Position numbers and translations under genes: made by a program. Source: Pelecanus crispus (taxonomy: Eukaryota; Chordata; Aves; Pelecaniformes; Pelecanidae). From it: a stretch of 64,000 nucleotides of DNA. Shown in pieces: positions 11,749 to 58,716 of this stretch; the first letter of the stretch is position 1; each line of letters starts with the position of its first letter. Below the pieces are notes generated by a model. It worked only from the letters and a program-made list of their open reading frames with translations. It ran no database searches and was not told the origin of the DNA. The stretch lies in the NCBI RefSeq assembly GCF_030463565.1, contig NC_134643.1:78303721-78367720 (forward strand), written 5' to 3'.

Positions 11749-12804
11749 AGATATCAGCAGTTTACAAATTTGAATTAAGAAATAAAGTTACAGAACGGAA
11801 TTAGCTTAGCTCATTCTTGGTTGTGAGTTTTTTTCTTTAAGGTCATAATCATTTTTATACAGGATGTCATCAGCAATAAGTTCTAGACTGTCTAAAACAC
11901 AGCCCCACTATTTCCTCATTTAGTATTTCATAATTTATCAAAAAACTAAGATTGTTCTAAACATTTTTAACAAGTATTTAGTTAACTACTCTGTTAGGTC
12001 CTTTATATATTTTAATTTCTTTTTCAATTTGTACACAATACAGATTTTTAAAAAGCACTTAAGGATTCTATATTGCAATTTCTTGTAACTTTCAAAACTA
12101 GGAATAAATAGATTGTTCCCATGACAAGATGAAGTCGACTACTCAATATACCACGTCTTGTCTTTGCCATACCTCACATCTAAGCATACAATTTTCTAGC
12201 AGGAATATTGTTTTAAAACACTAATTCCCCACCATTTTAATGCACATCAATTTATGACTGCAAGAGCTTCTACGTTCTGATAAGCACAGGTTTAACTTAA
12301 TTCTATATTTTGCTACAGTCCACTAAATACCACCTCAGCATATGCTTAAATTTAACATTTTCTTCTCCACAGCTCGTAAGCCAGTCAGAAGACAAGTTAT
12401 GTCTGGCAAGCAAGAATGCAACTGCGCTGAGGCTTCTATTAGGAAGCCTCATTTCCAAGGTACGTGTTCACCCTTCTTTCTCTTTCCTGCCTCACAGCCA
12501 AAACCAGCAATGAAATAAAGCTTCTAACATTAAGGGCGCTAAGAAATATAAGACTGTAAAGGGCGGGGTGGGGGGAGAAGCATATGCAATGTAACAAGTG
12601 GCTACAAGACTTCTGCTCTGTAAAGATGAAATAGCAGTAAGAAGAGGCTGAGCCAGAAAGCTGCACAAGGAAACAAATATGCTGGAACAAGTAAAAACAT
12701 CAACAGTCTTAAGGCAACTGTCATTCGAATCAGCAGTGTGATTACTTGTATAGCTGAAGAGAAATCCTTCTTTAGTGTACTTAATTATGCCGATACAAAA
12801 GATG
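11749..12804 (-). other. ARFGAP3: Putative ARFGAP3 3' UTR
   Basis: Sequence between the stop codon at 12805-12807 and the first canonical polyadenylation signal. It is AT-rich and has no further reading frame. The right border is firm (stop codon); the left border is inferred from the hexamer only. Confidence 0.45.
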
Positions 12805-47691
<34,887 letters not shown>

Positions 47692-47908
47692 GGCGCCGGG
47701 CGGGAGGGCTGCGAAGGAGAGGAGCCGCCGCCGCCGCCGCCGCCCGCTCGCTCGCTCGCTCGCACCGCCGGGACGCCCCACGCCGCCGCGGGACGCTCCG
47801 CTCCGCTCCGCTGGGCTCGGCCCCGCCCGGGAGGCGGCCCGGCGGGGCGCGGCCTGCGGTCGCCGGCGTGGCGCGAGGGGGCGACGCTCCCCTGCCCGCC
47901 GCCTCCCG

Positions 47909-47922
47909 GTTGCCGTGGAGAC
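47909..47922. promoter_or_regulatory. RFX X-box in the ARFGAP3 promoter
   Basis: GTTGCCGTGGAGAC fits the two half-site RFX consensus GTNNCC-N2-GGNNAC. It lies 218-231 bases upstream of the ARFGAP3 start codon, inside the CpG island. Confidence 0.55.
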
Positions 47923-48063
47923 GAGCGGCTCTGCTGCGTCAGCGCCTTCCGTTGGGCACTCCAACCGCCGCCGGGGCAGGGGCGGCGGGCGGCTGGGGGC
48001 GGTGGGTGTTTCGCCGTGAGGGGGCTCGGGCACGGGAGGTGGAGGGGAGGGCTCGCCACGCCC

Positions 48064-48137
48064 GGGGGGGGGGGGGGGGGGTAGGTAGGGGGGGCAATTG
48101 GGAGCGTGGGGCCCGGGGAAAAAAAAAAAAAAAAAAA
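48064..48137 (+). repeat. Poly-G and poly-A runs at the edge of the CpG island
   Basis: 18 G (48064-48081), a GGTAGG-type stretch, and then an A run (48119-48137). These homopolymers close the CpG island on the upstream side and could mark an error-prone assembly spot. Confidence 0.7.
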
Positions 48138-51100
48138 CCGCGGAGGAACACCAGCACCTGCTGCGTTTGGTGGCAGTGGAAAAAGTGCAGCAGCAGCGCT
48201 CCCCTCAAGACAGGTGATAAAGCACATTATTATGGCCGTGAAGAGAGCTGTTTCTGCTCTTAGACTCAACAAGTAGGTTGCAAGCGCTCTGTAAACATTT
48301 TGGTGGAAACCATTGTTCCCTCTCTCCACTAGCATTAAAGTACGCAGCCGGGGACAAATGAGTCCAAAAGCAGCAGAACAAAAAGACAACAGGTTTTAAT
48401 CGCTTTGCAAAGCAGCAAAGCCTCTCAGAACAGGAAACAGAATAATAGAAATATAAGCGGGAACTGTGTAACGTACTGGTGTCCCTCCTTCAAAAACCTT
48501 GCGTGCCTGAACCACGCTGCACCGAATTTGGCTGCACGCAGAGAGCTTCCATCACCTCTCCCTCCACCTTACAGGAAGGTTATCACTTGGGGCATGAAGC
48601 TTAGCAAAGGCAGAGATGCCAGACTAATGAAGCCTTTTGCTGGCCAGGATGCCGCAGAGGTCCTGCAGGAGCCGCTCCAGGTCTCTCATGGCCAGCACTG
48701 AACTAAAGGTACTAAGTCCTTAAGGGTGGCCCTCGCAAAACAGCGCAAAGGCAACGTCTTGGCTCTACAGAACTCAGCTCAGCAGCAGTACGATGATCCA
48801 TGGTAGGATCTTCAGAGCTTGGCATCTTAGCGTTCTTCTTCAGAGACCATCAAGGCTCACAAGGCTGTATCCCCTTCTCCCTTACTCTTCTGACATAGGC
48901 AGGTAAGACTGCATATTTAGTGATCCATATATGGAAAAAACAGAGTTCAGACAAAATTTCTGTAATTCCATCATTTTGTTTCAGAAAGGTCTAGGTTGGA
49001 AGGGACCTCCAGAGATTGCCTGCTCTGACCTTCTCTAAAAACAGGGCCACAGACTGAGTTATCTAGCTATCTAAATAGTCAAGTTCAAGGCTTTGCATGA
49101 AAATCTAGCTTCAGCCCCTCGGCCTCAAACCTGCATCACCTTCAGCACCTCAAGTACAAGAGGTTCACTGCCTCCCATAGAAGCTAACAACCCCCAGTTC
49201 TTACCAGTCAGTGGGGAAGTAGTGTAGGGTGATGAGATGCGTTACTGCCTCAGTTCTAGCCAGGCTGCATGAGGCAGGCATGCAGCGAGCACAGTCTTGA
49301 GCGCTGGTTCAGGGATTTCTGCTGGAGCATAAGCTGTGTGTTGTCCCCGCGCTCGGCCTAGCGGCACGCCCTGGCCCTGTAGTGCCTTGCTGATGGCTAG
49401 GAGTCAGTCCCTAGTTATCCTGACAGGCAGCCGAATGCACAAACATTTTACTCTTCAGAGTGTGGGCATTTGCTGGCAGCAGGCCAGCAACCTCTTTACT
49501 CCAGATTAACTTTGTTCAGTCTGGCACTATCACAGGTAGGCGGCCTGATCAAAGTGTAGGACAGCAGACCAAAAATCCATCTGTATGCATATAGCCAGGT
49601 AACATTAGGACTAGACTTAAAACATCTGAACCTGTAGAAGCTTAAGTTGTTCCCTATTCCATACCAACAAATATAATCACCTCCCTTCACAATCACTTGG
49701 AATCAAAAACGCCTAGCAAGAGACCTCCCATTATAAAGTGAAGCTTACATTTCAGGAAGACATTGCCCCTGTAGTTGTAGCCCGTGTACAGCACGCTCCC
49801 CTCCAGAGATACTTGCCAAATCCCATCTGACTGCATGAGGATTTCCGTCCCAGCCTAGCTGCTGGCCTCACAGGGAGAAAGACTTGCCAAGAAATTTCCA
49901 CAAACGAAAAAGAGAGACCATTACCTCAGCTTTGTAAGTACTGTTAAAAAAAGCAGTAGGGGTATGATCTTGCTGGTTAATTGGAACAACTAATATCAGA
50001 AAAACAAGGTCATCCTGAAGATTGATCTGTCTGGCATGATCCTAGAAAAGGCTGATCTTCTTTATCATCCTATACTTTCCCCAGCTGCGCTGCTGCCTCC
50101 CCAGGCCATAGCACACAAAGGCAGCTAGCTCCTGCCACTCCAGCAACCCAGGAGACCCAAAGTGTATCTTTGGGAAGCACAGGCCGGTAATGCCATAGGG
50201 AGGCTGGCTCTTCTGTCTTTTTCTGGCCTCGTATTTCAGGAAGTAGTACCTCTGCCCCCAAGTTGGGATGTCAAAAAGCTGCTAGCTGTTCAGAGCCACC
50301 TCACACACAACTCACAAGTTTCCATCCAGGAAGTAAGATGTGTATCTGGCCTTAATAGTGTACCAAAACACGCTGCGCTGTCCCCACCTGGTCTCACACA
50401 GCACCTCTATCTAAGGCCATACAGTTCAACTATGGGATGTGCACACTAGGCAGACTCCTGTTGCAGACTGCAAGCGCAGCTGATTGCTAGGAGTTCTAGA
50501 CAAGATGGAAGAAAAGCATTTAGTACATGCTTAGGAACCTGAGGGAGGTAAGCAGGTCCTGGAGGCAACCTTAGAGCAGCCTCTAGGTTGCAGGAGAAAG
50601 GTAATATAGCAAATGGAGGTAACAGTAAAAGGAAGGCATGAGCTTGTCCATTGCCATCAGGAAAAAGGCAGTGCTTGTAATTCACTGGTTGGTCTGCACA
50701 TTGAGTAAATAAATAAAACAAACACACAAGCAAACGAAAAGACACCTTACCTTCAAGGGTGCCTGTAGATTGGGCACTGGAGTGTCCTCTACTTTGACAA
50801 GCAGCTGTTACATGAGGTGCAGATCCCTACCCAGACCCAGTAGCAGACCAGCACTGTGAGCAAGACTGGCTCCGCTGGTCTGACATTGCTTATGTCCTCA
50901 ACCCTCAGCAGATTTTTATCTTGACAAAAAAAACCCAAAACAAAACAAAAACAAACAAAAAAACCCACACCACCAAAAACTGTCCAAGGAACAGATTCCT
51001 TTCCTGGTCCTGTTATCCACAGCATGTTGTGCTGTCATTTTCTTTGTCCATGAAAAAGAATGCCGATTTGTTCAAGAGATTTTGGAAATAGCCTCCATAT

Positions 51101-51659
51101 CCTATTCTCCCCCTAATGGTGACCTTGCCCAGTCCCAGGGGAGAGGCAAACTAGATTCTAAATAATGGAAACCATCAGAATAAGCCCTGAAAGGTGATGA
51201 GTGCTTCCAGGGAATAAAGGTGGGCCTCCTGTTCTTCAGCAAGTTTGTGGTTTGAGTGGATTGCAGAAGGAGGGAAGGTACAGAGAAAGAATAGCAGCAG
51301 TGGTGGGAAAGTGGACCACAACTGCTACTTTGCCAGTTTATGCCTCAGAGTAGTAAAGTCATGTCTTGCTAGTGGTTTCCAAGAATGTCCAAAACACACA
51401 TATTTCTATTCCCAGTGCACACAGAACCATTTAAAAATTGCTTCCATGCCAGCTGGTGTGACAAACATATACATGGAGGTCTTCCTGCTGTATGTGTACC
51501 CTCAGAAACAAACACCTGGCGAGTACAGCATTCCCTAGACAGGCTGTATTACAAGCCCTTTTAATCAGGTGCAAATGCAGAGCAATTCATTGCCAGCATG
51601 CCAGAGGATGACACTGGGTGTTGCTGTTTCACAAATCAAAACCCAAGGGCTCTTATTCT
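48138..51659. other. Spacer upstream of ARFGAP3
   Basis: No gene is recognised. It contains an old minus-strand CR1 end (48970-49205), an A-rich low-complexity stretch near 50930-50970, and short reading frames (for example 48405-48701 and 50446-50745) without family resemblance. I see no evidence for a divergent gene starting at the CpG island. Confidence 0.55.
48970..49205 (-). mobile_element. CR1 LINE 3'-end fragment, old
   Basis: AAAGGTCTAGGTTGGAAGGG then ACCTCCAGAGATTGCCTGCT is the reverse complement of the CR1 3' end; the following GCCTCAAACCTGCATCACC and on fit the region upstream. It is the only CR1 fragment in the spacer on the minus strand. Confidence 0.65.
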
Positions 51660-51890
51660 TACTAACAACCCAGAATACAGTTCCAATTTGATATGAGGAA
51701 GAAATTTCATGATGAGGAGAATCAAACATTGCAACAGTTTCCCCAGAACAACTGAAATCTCTGTCCTTGGAGGTTTTCAGAACCTAACCAGACAAAGCCC
51801 TCAGCAACCTCCTTCTAGGTCAGTGTTGACTCCACTTTTAGCAAGAGGTTTGACTGGAGATGTCTTGAGGCCCCCCTCCTCCCTGAATGA
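51660..51890 (+). mobile_element. CR1 LINE 3'-end fragment, old
   Basis: The sequence runs from GAAGAAATTTCATGATGAGG through CTTGGAGGTTTTCAGAACCT to GGTTTGACTGGAGATGTCTT and GAGG, matching the order of motifs in the CR1 RT end and 3' UTR (compare 57480-57700), with many substitutions. Confidence 0.65.
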
Positions 51891-53184
51891 TGCTGTGCTA
51901 GTATTCCCTTCTCTGCATACCCAGGCTAGGCCTGAAAAGGATGGGTTGTCCCTGCAATACTTCGTTGACACCCAGTTTGTGGGTGCCAGAGCTACTTTGT
52001 GAGCTGATGCAGCATAGGCAAAACCACCTGTTCAATGCTGTCTCCTACTCTCCCCTATCCAAATGCCGCAATCAAAGTCTCAGGCTCCTGGATCTTGCCA
52101 GACAGTCCCGCTAAGACATGTGAATACCAAGAGGGATAACTGTTCAGGATGATCTCTTGAGAACTGGCTGTTCGATAACCAGAGATAGGCACTTGCATCT
52201 GCATGGAGTTGTGTGGAATTACAGGTTCAGTGGCCATCTATTGTCTCACAGCTCTAAAATATTCGCTGCCATTCCCAACCTTCAAAGCTTTTAGTTCTGT
52301 AAAATTCTATTAGTGCTGTTCTCCAGTTATTATCAAGACTCCCATTGTTTGCTTTCTCCTCACATTGCTGCTGAGAAGAATACAGGTATAGTCCCAGGTC
52401 ACGCTAGCTAGATCTTCATTACCCTCCCACTGCCAAGGGTTCCCTTGGAGCCAGAGGATACATATGAATTGGGCTTGATGTCCTTTAGAAAACTCAGTCA
52501 CACAGAGCAAAATTTGTCACTGCTCACAACTAGATTGTGCATAATGAAAATATATTGCCTCATGACAGTTGCAGCTCAAGAAGTTTTAGGCCAGCCTCCC
52601 TCTGCAAGTGATATCTGGGACTCTGTGTCTTTTGAGGATATGTACCATTCCAGTACAAATAATCCATACAGAAAATCTCTTTTCTAGAACAGAAAGATCA
52701 GGCATCCAAATGCTGACTGCCACAGTATGGAAACAGTTTAGTAACTACATTGAAAACCAGTTGAAACTAGTTTAACACATCAATAATACATTTTTTATTT
52801 AGTAGTAATGCACTGTTTGTACAGATAACATCAAGAACTGTAACCACTTCAGACAGGTGAGGTTTCTTGGAGCTTTCCACTCTTGACAGTGGCCTATATC
52901 TCAACAACATGGCTCCGTACAAAGCCAAAAAGTTACTATACTGTAATTTACAGACAACCCCTCTGCACACCAAATACTCAGTTGTGCTTAGGTAAGCCTG
53001 TTTGTACCAGTGATGCAAGGGGCTTGCAAAGCTATAGCCAGAAGTAGCATCCCATCGCAAAATCCACCTACATTTGCCACATAATAGCATTTCATCTATG
53101 CCAAGACAATCAAATTTCAGTGTTTTCTGCATAAGGGTTCTAGAAATATCTATCATCATACTACTTCACAACTGATAATGATTG
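51891..53184. other. Spacer without recognised features
   Basis: About 1.3 kb of AT-rich sequence between two CR1 fragments. The minus-strand frame at 52767-53159 (130 codons) shows no family resemblance. Confidence 0.5.
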
Positions 53185-53780
53185 TTTACCTTACAGGGTT
53201 GGAGATTTCATGGGTCATGCAGAAAGGTGATCTAGCTGAGGTAAGAGGTGACTTGGATTTTCAAAAAGTTCATGCTAATGTCTCATAAAAGCCAAAGTAA
53301 CCTGGCATGAAATAGAGGAAATGATCATTTAATAAATCAGTTACTGACTACAGTAACAAAAAGTGGGAGGTTACCAGCGTGTCCCCCAGAGGGATTCATG
53401 CTTGGACTTGTAGATTTGAATATTTATCTACAAAAGGGGCAAGTAGAAAGGTTCATTGATATTAAATTACTTATGATCACAGAAGTGGAAAACAGCTGCA
53501 AAAGGATCTGTACAGTACTGATTAACCAGATAAAGCAACAAGGAAATTTCAAAGTCAAATGCAAAATAAAAATACAGTCTGAACCTCTCTAATGGGGTCA
53601 GAACTAGCTACAACTAAGAAAGAGCATTACTGGTTCTCTTTCTGGAACTGATCAGAGGTTCTCTTCTGAACTACTGCATTTAGATCTGTATGAACAATAG
53701 TGTCATGTTCAGTTGTTGCCAAAGCAGCAAACTGAATTTTCAAAATTATGAGGAAAGAATTAAATTTTTCTTATTTCATA
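53185..53780 (+). mobile_element. Strongly degraded CR1-like reverse transcriptase fragment
   Basis: GGATTTTCAAAAAGTTCATG recalls the DFQKAFD block of CR1/L3 reverse transcriptases, and GTGTCCCCCAGAGGGATTCA with CTTGGACTTGTAGATTTGAA and TATTTATC recalls the [19 protein letters not shown] block, in the right order. Later GCCAAAGCAGCAAACTGAAT fits the AKKANSILG region. Stops and indels abound. Confidence 0.5.
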
Positions 53781-55629
53781 GGACCAAAGACACAGATCAT
53801 TGAAAGCCAAAAATAATATGGCTGAAGTATCACTACATGTTGTCCTGTCCCTGCACTCTTCCCAAGGCACCCACTACATACAGCTGGCACAGACCTCATC
53901 TGACCTGCTACAGTCATTCTTCGAGAAGAGGTTACACTTTCTGAAATGTGGACAGGTGCTCAGTAAAACTTCACATGTATGTAGGTACTCTCCCCTGAAT
54001 GGAAGGTTCAAGAAGCACCTAAAGTATTTTTGAAATTTTGTGCTAAAGGATAAATATAGTATCACACAGGAATCTGAATTTCTAACAGGATAAAACAAGT
54101 AAAGCAGGATGAAAATGATACGTAATGAGCATTAGCAGGTAAACTGCTAGTTGTCAAACACACTGAATGTATTGTCTACTGCAGTAATTACCACACGACC
54201 CTTCTTAGGTTCTGAAATTGCTGTTTATGTTTCAGTTCAAACAAAATGAGGAAGTAAAAACTATTCCAATAAATGTGGGATTATCCTGTATTCTCTCCTT
54301 TCAGGAACAGCATATGCAGCTCTTCGAATTGGCCACTAGGTATGCTTTCAGCCACAATTAACAAGCTCCCTGTTGTTGTGAGGTGAATGAACAACTTTCT
54401 GCCAAACCAGAAAGGCTGGAGAAAGGTGAAGAAAATGATTGCGTAACCTTAAAGTTCCTTTTAAAAGGAACAGATGCAACTCCAGGAGAACAGGAGGTAT
54501 CGCTGCTGGACATGCAGCCTTCAGTATACCATTCTCTATTCTCTCCATTTTCTTCTTTGTTTTACAGCAATATACAGCTAAGACAAATGTTATTTTAAAA
54601 ATCACCCAAATCATATCAGATTAGTACAAAACCATCTCATTTATTGTCTACTCTGATTTCCCACTAGAAGCCTCAGTATTTCTATTTATCTCCAATCATG
54701 AAGTCTGCCTTAATTTTTGCTTTGCAAGTGTTATGAATAAAGACATAATTGGAAGACAGATGACATTAGAACAAAGAAAAATCAGATCAGCCATGGTGAG
54801 AACAGTTTTAGTACACCAGACCAACTTCACAGACGTCTCAATATGAGATAACAGCAGTGGATTGGTTTATTACATTGAGGGTATAGCTTTGCTTTTGGCA
54901 TCTTGTATGCATATTTTCATGTTGTAACATACAAGTAAATGAAGAGGCAGTTTGGGGAAATTGTGTTCAAAATTTTGCTGTCAAGCTCTCAGCCTCAGAA
55001 GCAACAAATTAAGAGGAATTTTAATACTACTTTGGACCGTGCATCAGGAACTACTAACCTCTGCACCTTCTCTAATAAAATAGCCTGTTATTTTCCTGAA
55101 AAGACTCTCTTGCTGTATTATTTTAACTAGACAAACTCAGTGTTATCAACCTGCTCTAACTGGAAATAAATACCAATATTACACTAAAAAAAGACAAAGC
55201 ACCTAATCTGTTAAGTGATTCACTGCAAATATCCAGATTAAAAAGTCAACAGCTTTTGTGAAACAAGGCACTATATGTTTTCAAAGCATTCAAGAAATAC
55301 TGTGCAAAAGGCGAGTATTTGCACATTTTAAGGTTGAAACATGCTCAAGGTTACAGCAATGTTCAGGTAGCTCATCAGTACAAGCAAATATACACTATTA
55401 AGTTTGGAAACATACTATTTCCCTTCAGAATTTTAAAGGAAACAGAAGGGACAGGTTGGGGAGAAATTACATTCTGAGCATCATATTCTCCTTTTATACC
55501 TTGTAAGTTTAATCCTGTGAAAGTGAAGTGTAGCTGCTTAAACCCAGGCTAAACTTAACAAGGAAAATTTCTCTACTGCTGCTCAACAGGCTTCATTACT
55601 TGCTCACTTTAACTAACTGTAGCTAGGCT
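53781..55629. other. Spacer without recognised features
   Basis: AT-rich unique sequence. CAACCTGCTCTAACTGGA at about 55147 equals a short piece of the CR1 end at 56337, possibly a tiny CR1 fragment. Small frames at 53800-54098 and 54348-54614 look incidental. Confidence 0.45.
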
Positions 55630-56410
55630 TTTGACACAGCCTCACATAGTGTCCTTACAGCCAGACTGGTGACTAAATAGACTGGATAGAAAATTGTCTG
55701 GACTGTTGGGCTCAAAGGGTTGTGCTTGGGCATACAAAATCCAACTGACACCCTGAGGGATGGATACTAGGGCCAGTATTACTTAGTGCCTTCATAACCT
55801 GGATGACAGGACAGAACGCACTCTCAACAAGCCTGCAGATGATACCAAATTAGATTATAGAGGGCCATTGCTCAGAGGGAGCTCAACTCCCAAGAAACAG
55901 GCTGACAGGAACCTCATGAACACCAAAGGCAAATGCAGCATCTTGTACTTGCACAGAGTTACTCCATCTCAGCAGGACAGGCTGGATGCTGACAGGATGA
56001 AAAGAAACTGCAGAAAAAGACCTGGGCATCTGAGTGAACAACATGAATCAGCAGCATGTCCTTGCAGCAAAGGCGGCCCACAGCACACCAGGCTGTATTA
56101 GCAAGAGTGTGGCCAGCAGGCTAAAGCTACCTAATGGAAAAGCGTAGAGAAGATGGTGCCAGACTCTTAAGAGTGCACAAGCAAAGTGCAAGAGGAAACA
56201 CGAGAAATTCTGATATATATAAGGAAAAAAAAATTCCTCACGGTGAAAGTGATGAACCACTAAAACACATTGCTCAGAGAGGTGGTGGATTCTTCATCCT
56301 TGGAGCTGTTCAAGACTCAGCTGGACAAGCCCTGAACAACCTGCTCTAACTGGACTTGCTTTGAGGTCCCTTGGCTGGGCTCAGTAGCCTCCAGAAGTCC
56401 CTTGCTTTCT
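55630..56410 (+). mobile_element. Degraded CR1 LINE copy (RT end and 3' UTR)
   Basis: It follows the layout of the intact copy next to it: ...AGCCTGCAGATGATACCAAA (FADDTKL block), AAAGACCTGGGCATCTGAGT (KDLGVLVD block), CATGTCCTTGCAGCAAAGGC, GAGAGGTGGTGGATTCTTCA and finally GGACTTGCTTTGAGGTCCCT. Frameshifts and stops remove any coding ability. It is clearly older than the copy at 56735. Confidence 0.8.
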
Positions 56411-56734
56411 CATAATAAATTTGGCTATGATGAGTATATTCAAACTCTATATACTACATAATGAGATAAGATCCATGTTCTTAAAGCAAAATTCTCAACT
56501 GAATTCACCTGCGCAAGGTAAACAGCTGTCCATTCAAAATGAGGATGAAACTAGCCATTTTCATTTGACCAAATCCAAGTCTGTTTCCCAAAGTTCTCAT
56601 TGAAATGAAGAGTTTCAAGCACTTAAAATGGCCTATTGTTTATACTTGTTTGTTAGCAGTCAAATAACTTCTTAAAAATACTTTATTATTTTTCAAATGT
56701 TTGGTAAGTTTGCCATTAGCTTCTGCTACTCAGT

Positions 56735-57726
56735 GTAATAGGGCCAGTCTTGTTCAATATCTTTATCAATGATCTGGATGAGGGGATCGAGTGTGCCCTC
56801 AGTAAGTTTGCAGATGACACCAAATTGGGTGGGAGTGTCGATCTGCTGGAGGGTAGGATGGCCCTGCAGAGGGACCTGGACAGGCTGGATCGATGGGCCG
56901 TGGCCAACTGTATGAGGTTCAACAAGGCCAAGTGCCAGGTCCTGGACTTTGGTCACAATAACCCCATGCAATGCTACAGGCTTGGGGAGGAGTGGCTGGA
57001 AAGCTGCCTGGACAAAAAGGATCTGGGGGTGTTGGTAGACAGCCGGCTGAACATGAGCCAGCAGTGTGCCCAGGTGGCCAAGAAGGCCAACAGCATCCTG
57101 GCTTGGATCAGGAATGCTGTGGCCAGCAGGAGCAGGGAGGTGATTGTCCCCCTGTACTCGGCGCTGGTGAGGCCGCACCTGGAATACTGTGTCCAGTTTT
57201 GGGCCCCTCAATACAAGAAAGACATTGAGGTGCTGGAGCGTGTTCAGAGACGGGCAACAAGGCTGGTGAAGGGTCTGGAGCACAGGCCTTCTGAGGAGCA
57301 GCTGAGGGAACTGGGGTTGTTTAGCCTGGAGAAGAGGAGGCTGAGGGGAGACCTTATTGCTCTCTACAACTACCTGAAAGGAGGTTGTAGTGAGGTGGGT
57401 GTTGGTCTCTTCTCCCAAGTAGCTAGCGATAGGACGAGAGGAAATGGGCTTAAGCTGCACCAGGGGAGGTTTAGGCTGGAAATTAGGAAAAATTTCTTTA
57501 CGGAAAGGGTGGTCAAGCATTGGAACAGGCTGCCCAGAGAGGTGGTGGAGTCCCCATCCCTGGAAGTGTTCAAAAAACGTGTAGATGTGGCACTTGGGGA
57601 CATAGTTTAGTCTAGTCTACCCTTGATTGGTTTAGGTGGGCTTGGTAGTATAGGTTAATGGTTGGACTGGATGATCTTAAAGGTCTTTTCCAACCTAGAC
57701 TATTCTATGATTCTCTGATTCTATAA
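56735..57726 (+). mobile_element. CR1 LINE, 5'-truncated young copy
   Basis: A 1-kb copy that starts within the reverse transcriptase (after [11 protein letters not shown] position) and ends in the CR1 3' UTR with GGTTGGACTGGATGATCTTA, TCTTTTCCAACCT and ATTCTATGATTCT repeats. The coding part is still open (see the pseudogene entry). It is on the strand opposite to PACSIN2 and ARFGAP3. Confidence 0.93.
56750..57610 (+). pseudogene. CR1 ORF2 C-terminal fragment (reverse transcriptase end), open frame of 286 codons
   Basis: The frame begins [20 protein letters not shown] then DDTKLGG, where FADD is the catalytic RT box, and passes through [60 protein letters not shown] to [20 protein letters not shown] and ends ALGDIV. 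The endonuclease and the N-terminal RT part are missing because of the usual 5' truncation, so it cannot act by itself. Absence of stops over 286 codons suggests a relatively recent insertion. Confidence 0.88.
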
Positions 57727-57769
57727 TGGAAGACTTTGTCTTGGACACCCTCCCCACCCGCACTCAGTA

Positions 57770-58210
57770 CAAGATCCTGATAAACTTGAGGGAGTGCAGT
57801 AGAGGGACGTCAGGGGGATGGAACACTTGCTCTGTGAGGAGACCGAGGGAATGGGGCTTGTTCAGCCTGGAGAAGAGATTAGTCTGGGGGTTGCAACAAC
57901 AGCCTTCCAGCACCTACAATCAGGCTATCAAAATGACAGAGCCAGGCTCCATCCAAGGACAGCAGAACACCACACAATGATCATAAATTGCAATAAGGCA
58001 GGTTCTAACTGCAAATAAAATGGGGAAAAAATGTTATAATTGAGCATTGCAACGGTTTGAACAGAGAGGTTATGAAATCAGCTTTGGAAGTTTTCCAGGC
58101 TAAATCAAAGGCTTGAGCAACCTGGTCTGAATGCAGAGTTGACTGTGCTTTAAATAGGACACTGGACTAGAGACCTCCGTTTGTCCCTTCCACTAGGATT
58201 CTGTGGTGCC
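57770..58210 (+). mobile_element. Older CR1 LINE 3' fragment
   Basis: After the young copy a second, diverged one follows: GACCGAGGGAATGGGGCTTG TTCAGCCTGGAGAAGAGA fits the [11 protein letters not shown] region, GAGCATTGCAACGGTTTGAA to GGAAGTTTTCCAGGCTAAAT the W-N-L/LEVF region, and ACACTGGACTAGAGACCTCC with ATTCTGTGG the 3' end. The young copy thus lies between an older copy and its left neighbour. Confidence 0.7.
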
Positions 58211-58247
58211 TTCACCAAATTGGACATCCAGCATAAAAAACTAGTAC

Positions 58248-58253
58248 TTTATT
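58248..58253 (-). promoter_or_regulatory. PACSIN2: Candidate distal PACSIN2 polyadenylation signal
   Basis: AATAAA on the transcript strand, just before the CR1 block begins. It would give a 3' UTR of about 2.2 kb. Confidence 0.25.
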
Positions 58254-58716
58254 TGATTAAAAGATGCAGTATTGGTGGGGGAGATGAGATAAAAGTTTCA
58301 GCTAGCCATCACAAACACTACTACATTAGTCACTGCCAGTCAACAAGAAAACTCACACAAAAGGCAGAAAAGATTCAGATATTATAAAAAAAAAAACCCA
58401 AGCTATATCAGACTTGACTATACCACAGAAAGCAGCATCACAGTAGGTTTTGCATACCCATAAAAGACATGGTCTCCTCCTTTTCCACAAATGTTTTGCT
58501 GGAATGCCTTGCCAACAGCCCTTGTGCACTGCACCTCCCCTTTTTTGCTAACAGCACAATGTCACTAATGTCATATTCCTCTTTATGGCTCTTTTAGACA
58601 ATGCAGGTTTTGTCACCTTGAATTGCAATGAAACACACAATTTGCTTCATAAGGCTATTTTCACATACATTGAAATAGTAAGAGGTACATTCTGTGTATT
58701 TAAGAGATTAACAGAT

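Noticed and set aside
12373-12461. Exon-like stretch on the plus strand (TTCTTCTCCACAG before, CAAG/GTACGT after)
   Set aside because: Good splice-site look, but it lies antisense in the ARFGAP3 3' UTR, encodes nothing recognisable and has no partner exons. It could be reconsidered with RNA-seq.
48116-51659. A divergent gene sharing the ARFGAP3 CpG island
   Set aside because: No exon-like sequence with a known protein is seen on the plus strand; only the X-box and YY1 orientation hint at antisense initiation.
55146-55166. Separate CR1 fragment (CAACCTGCTCTAACTGGA)
   Set aside because: About 18 bases match the CR1 end at 56337, too short to call on its own.
56726-57520. 264-codon frame on the minus strand
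   Set aside because: It is the antisense shadow of the CR1 reverse-transcriptase frame on the plus strand.
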